A stretch of 10,723 nt of DNA from Pseudomonadota bacterium (GTDB lineage: Bacteria > Pseudomonadota > Alphaproteobacteria > Acetobacterales > Acetobacteraceae), in contig JAKAQU010000068.1 of the NCBI GenBank assembly GCA_021819535.1, positions 1-10,723 on the forward strand. Direction: 5' to 3'. The notes beneath the pieces were generated by a model. It saw only the letters and a list, made by a program, of their open reading frames with translations. It was not told where the DNA came from and ran no database searches. A program made the translations under genes and the position numbers. Of this stretch, positions 6,525 to 10,723 are shown piece by piece (position 1 is the stretch's first letter; every line of letters begins with the position of its first letter).

Positions 6525-7400
6525 ATGACCCATCACAGGATGAACCTCCATCTGGTTTCGGATGCGACGGGAGAGACGCTCAATTCGGTGGCACGTGCGA
6601 CCGTTGCTCAGTTCGAGCATGTTGAAATCATTTATCATCGCTGGTCGCTCATTCGCTCGCGCCTGCAACTGCATCGTATCCTCGAAGGGATAGAGGCCGA
6701 ACCGGGGCCGGTTTTATCGACGCTCGTCGATCGTGCGCTGCGCCATGAATTGGGCGTGTTTTGCGAGCGTCTCGGTCTCACGGTGGTCAATGTCCTCGAT
6801 CCGGTGATCACGGTGTTGCAGGAGCAGCTCGGTGAACTCGCGACAGCGCGGCCGGGCCGGCAATATGTTCTCGATGCCGATTATTTTCGCCGCATCGATG
6901 CCATGCATTACGTACTCGCGCATGACGACGGCCAGGCCGAGGCGGGCATCGCCGAGGCCGATGTCTGTCTCGTCGGCGTCTCCCGCAGCTCGAAGACGCC
7001 GACCGCTTTTTACCTCGCCAATCGCGGCGTCAAGGCAGCGAACGTGCCATTGGTGCCCAATCTTCCGCTCCCCGCTATTCTGGAGGAGGTTCCCTGCCCG
7101 ATCATCGGCCTGACCATCGATCCGCAGGCCCTGATCGATATCCGGCGTCATCGTCTGCGCCTGATCGGCGCACCCGGTCTCGCGCGCCATGATGCGAGCG
7201 AATATATCGATGAAGAGGCGGTCAAGGCGGAATTGCTCTGGGCGCGGCGGCTCTGCGCGCGCCGCGGCTGGCCGCTCATCGATGTCACCCGCCGCTCGAT
7301 CGAGGAGACGGCGGCCGCGGTTTTGCAGCGGATGGAGGAGTGGCACGCAAAACGGCGAAAGCGCCTCGAACCCGATCAGTCCGATATGGGATCCGCATGA
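6525..7400 (+). CDS. Pyruvate phosphate dikinase / PEP synthase regulatory protein (kinase/phosphorylase, DUF299)
   Basis: The 291-residue product is a bifunctional Ser/Thr kinase (ADP-dependent) and Pi-dependent phosphorylase that switches pyruvate phosphate dikinase or PEP synthase off and on, at the pyruvate-PEP node in the cytosol. Features seen are the N-terminal block LHLVSDATGETLNSVARA (8-25), the P-loop-like GVSRSSKTPT at 151-160, YVLAHDDG (129-136) and GLTIDPQ (195-201). Length is normal for the family. Whether its target is PPDK or PEP synthase cannot be read here. The ATG at 6525 is preferred because the family N-terminus begins right after it. The frame is open back to 6273, but that part is origin DNA; an ATG at 6540 is also possible. 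No strong ribosome site precedes either. The last four bases overlap maf. Genes of this family beside maf and hemE are a known alphaproteobacterial origin-side arrangement. Confidence 0.93.
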   Translation: MTHHRMNLHLVSDATGETLNSVARATVAQFEHVEIIYHRWSLIRSRLQLHRILEGIEAEPGPVLSTLVDRALRHELGVFCERLGLTVVNVLDPVITVLQEQLGELATARPGRQYVLDADYFRRIDAMHYVLAHDDGQAEAGIAEADVCLVGVSRSSKTPTAFYLANRGVKAANVPLVPNLPLPAILEEVPCPIIGLTIDPQALIDIRRHRLRLIGAPGLARHDASEYIDEEAVKAELLWARRLCARRGWPLIDVTRRSIEETAAAVLQRMEEWHAKRRKRLEPDQSDMGSA

Positions 7401-8032
7401 CATTCGTGCTCGCCAGCGGCTCCGGGGTGCGACGCATGCTGCTGGAAAATGCCGGGCTCCGGGTCGATGTGATCCCGGCTTCGATCGATGAAGCGGCGAT
7501 CAAGCGGGCGGTGCGCGATGAGGGTGGGAATGCCGTGGATGCCGCCTCGTTGCTCGCGCGGCTGAAGGCCGAGCGGATCTCGCGATCGCATCCCGAGGCG
7601 CTGGTGATCGGCGCCGATCAGATTCTCGTCGCGGGTGAAAAATGGTTCGACAAGCCGGCCGATATCGCCGCCGCCGGGGCGCATCTCCGCGACCTCGCCG
7701 GCATTTGGCATGAGTTGGTGACAGTGGTTTTCTGTGTGCGCCGCGGCCTTCCCCTCTGGCATCACGTGGCGCGCCCCCGGCTTCGCCTCCGCCCGCTCTC
7801 GGAGGAAGCGATTTCGGCCTATCTCGCAGCCGAGGGGGAAATGGCTCTAACCTCGGTCGGCGCCTATCGTCTCGAAGGCTCGGGCATTCAGCTTTTCGAT
7901 GCCATAGAGGGCGATTATTTCAGCATTCTCGGCCTGCCGCTCCTTCCTCTTCTCGGCTTTCTCCGCCAGCATCTCGGGCGGGAATGGATCGGCGGTGAGG
8001 AAAATCAGTCCTTTTTGCCGTACCCCCCGTGA
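7397..8032 (+). CDS. maf: Maf-family nucleoside triphosphate pyrophosphatase (YceF-like)
   Basis: The 211-residue product is a Maf/HAM1-fold enzyme that hydrolyses non-canonical or modified nucleotides in the cytosol. The N-terminal loop is LASGSGVRR (5-13), where most members read LASxSPRR; the Ser7, Ser9 and Arg13 pattern is kept but Pro is replaced by Val. IGADQIL at 71-77 carries the metal-binding Asp74. The DQ dipeptide resembles the YceF (7-methyl-GTP) branch rather than the DT of YhdE-type dTTP enzymes. Lys86 is in FDKP, and TSVGAYRLEGSGIQLF (152-167) and the ILGLPLLPL end are typical. The start ATG at 7397 forms an ATGA overlap with the preceding stop, so the pair is probably coupled; the frame upstream to 7340 lies inside the neighbour. 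In relatives the next gene is usually aroE then coaE and dnaQ, but these are absent here. Confidence 0.93.
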   Translation: MTFVLASGSGVRRMLLENAGLRVDVIPASIDEAAIKRAVRDEGGNAVDAASLLARLKAERISRSHPEALVIGADQILVAGEKWFDKPADIAAAGAHLRDLAGIWHELVTVVFCVRRGLPLWHHVARPRLRLRPLSEEAISAYLAAEGEMALTSVGAYRLEGSGIQLFDAIEGDYFSILGLPLLPLLGFLRQHLGREWIGGEENQSFLPYPP

Positions 8033-8239
8033 CAAAAATCACGATCGCGTGTTATGTTTGAAAAGGACCAACCACCGCGCGTAGCATCTGGCTGACGCAG
8101 CGGCGATTTGGTGTCAGAATACTCGCTCTCTCTAGTCGTCGTCTTATCGTCCAATGGCGTGGTTTTTCGTCTCTCGTCTGTCCAGCGTGGTAGAGGATCG
8201 AAGACCGCGTTACGTAATAACCCAAGGGAGGAACCCCCG
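8033..8239 (+). promoter_or_regulatory. Intergenic leader of the PQQ dehydrogenase, with a possible promoter
   Basis: This 207-base gap separates maf from the dehydrogenase. A sigma70-like pair is TTGAAA at 8058-8063 and TAGCAT at 8082-8087 with 18 bases between (5/6 and 4/6 matches), a weak candidate. An 8-base palindrome TTACGTAA at 8210-8217 lies shortly before the ribosome site and could be an operator. No T-rich hairpin follows maf, so no terminator is evident there. The long 5' leader could hold regulation by lanthanide or PQQ supply, but nothing in it identifies a riboswitch. Confidence 0.35.
8224..8231 (+). promoter_or_regulatory. Strong ribosome binding site of the PQQ dehydrogenase
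   Basis: AAGGGAGG lies 8 bases before the ATG at 8240. It decides the start: the frame is open back to 8108, but those codons lack a ribosome site and would precede a clear signal peptide. Confidence 0.8.
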
Positions 8240-9961
8240 ATGAAGCAAAAACAGCGCAAGGCCGCGCTATCCCTGGCCGTTGCCATGGGCGCGGCCCTCA
8301 CCGCGTCTGGAGCGATGGCGCAGACCATCGATACCAAACGGATCGAAGCCAACAACCCGAATGACTGGCTCACCTATCATGGATCATACAACTCCTATCA
8401 CTATAGCGGGTTGACCCAGATCAATACCAAGAACGTCAAGAATCTCTCGGTCGCCTGGATCCATATCCCCGGCCATTCGACGCGCGGCCTGCAATCCATG
8501 CCGCTGGTCGCCGATGGCATCCTCTACTACACCGGCTCCTATAGCCGCGTTTTCGCGATCGACGGCGCGACCGGCGGGGTGATGTGGTCTTATTTCCCCG
8601 AACTCGACGACGCCCTGGTCTCCCGCCAGACCCATTCGCCGTATAATCGCGGCGCGGCCCTCGGCGAAGGCAAGGTCTTCGTCGGCACCGTCGATGGCCG
8701 GCTCATCGCCCTCGACATGAAAACCGGCAAGCCGGCCTGGGATACCAAGCTGATCGACAGCCAGAAGCTCACCGTCGGCTTCACCGGCGCCCCTCTCTAT
8801 GTCAATGGCGAGGTGGTGATCGGCTCGCAGGGCGGCGAGTGGCCGGTCCAGGGCAAGATCTACGCCGTCGATGCCGCGACCGGGAAGAAGAAATGGGAAT
8901 TCAACACCACTGGCGATGACTCGGCCAAATCCACCTGGGGCAATGACACCTGGCGCATCGGTGGTGGTGGTGGCTGGATGCCGGGCGGCTATGACGCCAA
9001 AACCAACACCATCTGGTGGGGCACCTCGAACCCTGATCCGCTTTATGACTGGGCCGGGGCCAATTGGAAGACCGATGGCGCCCGCCCCGGCGACAATCGC
9101 TATACCACCTCGGTGCTCGGCCTCGACGCCGAAACCGGCAAGCTCAAATTCTATCACCAGGAACTGCCGCACGACACCTGGGATTTCGACAGCGCGCCGG
9201 GCGAATTCGTGATGCTGCAGCGTGGCGGGCAAGATTACGTCGTTCACCCCAACAAGAGCGGCTTCATTTTCGTCTATGACGACAGCGCCCATGTCAAGAA
9301 TGTCTGGCCGATCGTTCACAACTACAATTTCGTCAAGAACATCGACCCGAAAACCGGCGAGTTGATCGGCCGGCGTGACTTCACTGCCGGCAAGCAGGGC
9401 GAAGTGCTCTGCCCGCATATCTCCGGCGGCGTGAGCTGGAACTCGGGTTCTTACAACCCGAAAACCGGGCTTTACTACAAGCTCGGCCAGGAATGGTGCA
9501 TGAAGCTCGAAGTGGTCAAGACGACGCCGGTGACCGAGCCGCAGGTGCAGCTCAACATCGGCGCCAATTTCCAGATCGCGCCGCCGCCCGGCGGCACCAT
9601 CTACGGCCATCTCGACGCCCGCGATCCCATCACCGGCAACAAGAAATGGGAAGTGAAATTCCCCGAGCCGCCGATGGCGAGCGTGATGTCGACCGCCGGC
9701 GATCTCGTCTTCGTGCCTGACAGCCGCGGCATCGTCCACGCCTTCGACGCCACCAGCGGCAAGGAGCTCTGGACCCATAACGACGGGCTCGGCCATCAGG
9801 GCGGCATCATCAGCTACGCCGCGGGCGGCAAGCAGTATGTCGCGGTCACCTCCGGCTTCGGCGGTATGGTGAGCGACGATTTCGCGCCGGCTTTCGGCGG
9901 CGTCTACAAGAGCATGCCGCGCGACGACGGCGCGCTCGTCGTCTACAGCCTTTCGAAGTAG
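8240..9961 (+). CDS. Periplasmic PQQ-dependent alcohol dehydrogenase, methanol/ethanol family, lanthanide-type (XoxF-like)
   Basis: The 573-residue product is an eight-bladed beta-propeller quinoprotein that oxidises a primary alcohol in the periplasm and passes electrons to a c-type cytochrome. Residues 1-27 are a Sec signal peptide ending AMA-Q. Repeated blade motifs such as YAVDAATGKKKWEF (208-221) and LDAETGKLKFYHQ (295-307) are tryptophan-docking type. By alignment with Methylorubrum MxaF, the metal ligands are Glu200 (GGEW) and Asn264 (TSNPDP), and the catalytic Asp is 315 in HDTWDFD. Asp317, two residues on, is the extra acidic ligand that marks lanthanide enzymes; MxaF has Ala there. 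Cys391 and Cys420 keep the 29-residue spacing of the MxaF 386-415 disulfide. The vicinal Cys-Cys of MxaF is replaced by Thr131-His132. Length is a little shorter than MxaF/XoxF (about 600). True substrate (methanol, ethanol or another alcohol) is unknown, so no xoxF symbol is given. Confidence 0.92.
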   Translation: MKQKQRKAALSLAVAMGAALTASGAMAQTIDTKRIEANNPNDWLTYHGSYNSYHYSGLTQINTKNVKNLSVAWIHIPGHSTRGLQSMPLVADGILYYTGSYSRVFAIDGATGGVMWSYFPELDDALVSRQTHSPYNRGAALGEGKVFVGTVDGRLIALDMKTGKPAWDTKLIDSQKLTVGFTGAPLYVNGEVVIGSQGGEWPVQGKIYAVDAATGKKKWEFNTTGDDSAKSTWGNDTWRIGGGGGWMPGGYDAKTNTIWWGTSNPDPLYDWAGANWKTDGARPGDNRYTTSVLGLDAETGKLKFYHQELPHDTWDFDSAPGEFVMLQRGGQDYVVHPNKSGFIFVYDDSAHVKNVWPIVHNYNFVKNIDPKTGELIGRRDFTAGKQGEVLCPHISGGVSWNSGSYNPKTGLYYKLGQEWCMKLEVVKTTPVTEPQVQLNIGANFQIAPPPGGTIYGHLDARDPITGNKKWEVKFPEPPMASVMSTAGDLVFVPDSRGIVHAFDATSGKELWTHNDGLGHQGGIISYAAGGKQYVAVTSGFGGMVSDDFAPAFGGVYKSMPRDDGALVVYSLSK

Positions 9962-9976
9962 TCTCCGATCAATCGA

Positions 9977-10012
9977 AGCCGGCGAGGATCGTTTCCTCGC
10001 CGGCTGTTTTTT
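9977..10012 (+). terminator. Rho-independent terminator between the dehydrogenase and the cytochrome gene
   Basis: A perfect 12-base-pair stem (AGCCGGCGAGGA at 9977-9988, TCCTCGCCGGCT at 9994-10005) closes a 5-base loop and is followed by G and six T (10007-10012). It starts 16 bases after the dehydrogenase stop. Because the next two genes lie on the same strand immediately after it, it probably reduces rather than abolishes their transcription, or they have their own promoter. Confidence 0.9.
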
Positions 10013-10028
10013 GGAATGTGCCGCAAAG

Positions 10029-10370
10029 ATGATGTTTCGCTATCTCAGCCTCGCCACCGTCGCGCTGTCGATCGCTTCCGTCTTGCCGGCAATGGCGCAG
10101 CAGGTTGCTGGCACGCCGGCGGCGGAAACCTCGCATCTCGATGTCGATCAGCTCTTTGCCACGACCTGCGGCTGGTGCCATAGTGACGGCGGCCGTGTCG
10201 CCGGCAAGGGGCCGCAACTGATGAATACCAAACGCAGCGACGATTTCATCCGTAACCGGATCAAGCATGGCAAGGAAGGCGCCATGCCGGCTTTCGGCAG
10301 CACGTTCAACGATGCCGATATCGACAAGATCATTCACTACATCCGCTCGCTCAAACCGGATCAGCCATGA
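10029..10370 (+). CDS. Small periplasmic c-type cytochrome, probable electron acceptor of the dehydrogenase (XoxG-like role)
   Basis: The 113-residue product has a Sec signal peptide (residues 1-23, ending AMA). It leaves a mature protein of about 90 residues with one heme c site CGWCH at 47-51 and a probable axial Met86 in GAMPAFG. The C-terminal helix (about 95-109, DADIDKIIHYIRSL) is typical of class I cytochromes. The expected role is to accept electrons from reduced PQQ and carry them to the terminal oxidase branch. It is much shorter than typical XoxG or MxaG cytochromes (about 170-200 aa), so the role is inferred from position. The ATG at 10029 is taken; the next codon is also ATG (10032). 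A TTG at 10011 would lie inside the terminator T-run and is rejected. The stop overlaps the next start as ATGA, so the two are probably translationally coupled. Confidence 0.9.
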   Translation: MMFRYLSLATVALSIASVLPAMAQQVAGTPAAETSHLDVDQLFATTCGWCHSDGGRVAGKGPQLMNTKRSDDFIRNRIKHGKEGAMPAFGSTFNDADIDKIIHYIRSLKPDQP

Positions 10371-10723
10371 AAAAATATCTCGCCGCCATTGCTGTTTTTG
10401 CGTTCGTCGCCGCGCAAGCGGAGGCGCGCTCGCTCGATGCCGTGCGCGCCCGCGGCGTGCTCGGCGTCTGCGCCCATCCCAACGCACTGCCCTTCTCCAG
10501 TAAGGCCGGCGACCCGCCTGGGTTCCAGCTCGAACTCGCGCGCGCGATCGCCAGCAAGCTCGGCGTTGCGATGGAACCAGATTGGGTCGTCACCGCGTTT
10601 CAAATCCGCGCCGCCAATTGCGATATCCTGCTCGATGCGATCGACGATCGCGAGGCGCAGAGCGAATCCCATCTCGCGACCTCGCAGCCCTATTATCGCA
10701 CCGGTGCCGCGCTCGTGGTGCCG
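10367..10723 (+). CDS. XoxJ/MxaJ-like periplasmic solute-binding-fold protein, 3' end outside the window
   Basis: The frame opens at ATG 10367 and stays open for 119 codons to the window edge. Residues 1-20 form a Sec signal peptide (ending AEA). What follows is the N-terminal lobe of a family 3 solute-binding protein of the quinoprotein-dehydrogenase-associated type: LGVCAHPNALPFSSKAG at 32-48, GFQLELARAIASKLG (52-66), and a second Cys in NCDILLDAI (84-92). Cys35 and Cys85 could form a disulfide. The SQPYYRTGAALV block (106-117) is also typical. Such J proteins are encoded with mxaF/xoxF and G and are proposed to help activate or mature the dehydrogenase rather than transport solute. Four-base overlap with the cytochrome gene supports a joint role. 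The remaining roughly 150 residues lie beyond the edge. Confidence 0.85.
   Translation, partial: MKKYLAAIAVFAFVAAQAEARSLDAVRARGVLGVCAHPNALPFSSKAGDPPGFQLELARAIASKLGVAMEPDWVVTAFQIRAANCDILLDAIDDREAQSESHLATSQPYYRTGAALVVP

Noticed and set aside
8027..8044. Short hairpin with A-rich loop at the maf stop
   Set aside because: The stem is only about five pairs and there is no following T-run, so it is not a credible terminator.
8957..8972. GGT trinucleotide run
   Set aside because: It encodes the Gly run at residues 241-245 of the dehydrogenase, near the conserved GGG-W region, and needs no other explanation.
8384..9796. 470-residue minus-strand frame
   Set aside because: It lies wholly antisense to the PQQ dehydrogenase, with Gly/Asp/Val/Ala-rich shadow composition and no recognisable domain.

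Overview
The window looks like chromosomal DNA of a GC-rich alphaproteobacterium. The heme genes, the gene order around the intergenic region at 6240-6524 and the protein sequences would fit Rhodospirillales/Acetobacteraceae, but the family assignment is inference from reading alone. Nearly all of the sequence is coding. Gene ends overlap by 1-4 bases at four junctions, and two genes run off the window edges: an MscS-type channel on the left (minus strand) and a XoxJ/MxaJ-like binding protein on the right (plus strand). No rRNA, tRNA, CRISPR array or insertion sequence was seen.

Left arm, minus strand, 1-6218. Reading outward from the centre, the order is hemE (uroporphyrinogen decarboxylase), hemH (ferrochelatase), hemJ (HemJ-type protoporphyrinogen oxidase), a secreted DUF6134-like protein, a short-chain dehydrogenase, and a YbiO-like mechanosensitive channel with an N-terminal signal peptide. 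hemE, hemH and hemJ cover three of the last four steps to protoheme; the HemF/HemN step is not present. hemH/hemJ overlap by 4 bases and DUF6134/SDR by 1 base, so these pairs are probably translationally coupled.

Centre, 6240-6524. The divergent intergenic region between hemE and the kinase/phosphorylase gene carries one perfect DnaA box (TTATCCACA), two one-mismatch boxes, two weaker ones, an IHF-like site, one GANTC site and two AT-rich stretches. In Caulobacter and Rickettsia the chromosomal origin lies beside hemE, so I read this as oriC. The genes on each side run away from it.

Right arm, plus strand, 6525-10723. A PPDK/PEP-synthase regulatory kinase-phosphorylase and a Maf nucleotide pyrophosphatase overlap by 4 bases. 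After a 207-base gap comes a periplasmic alcohol-oxidation module: a PQQ dehydrogenase of the methanol/ethanol family with the lanthanide-type Asp-x-Asp signature, a strong intrinsic terminator, a very small c-type cytochrome, and an overlapping XoxJ/MxaJ-like binding protein. This matches a xoxFGJ layout: the dehydrogenase oxidises an alcohol in the periplasm, the cytochrome takes the electrons, and the J protein is thought to help mature or activate the enzyme. The dehydrogenase lacks the vicinal cysteine pair found in classical methanol dehydrogenases, which is the most unusual protein-level feature here.
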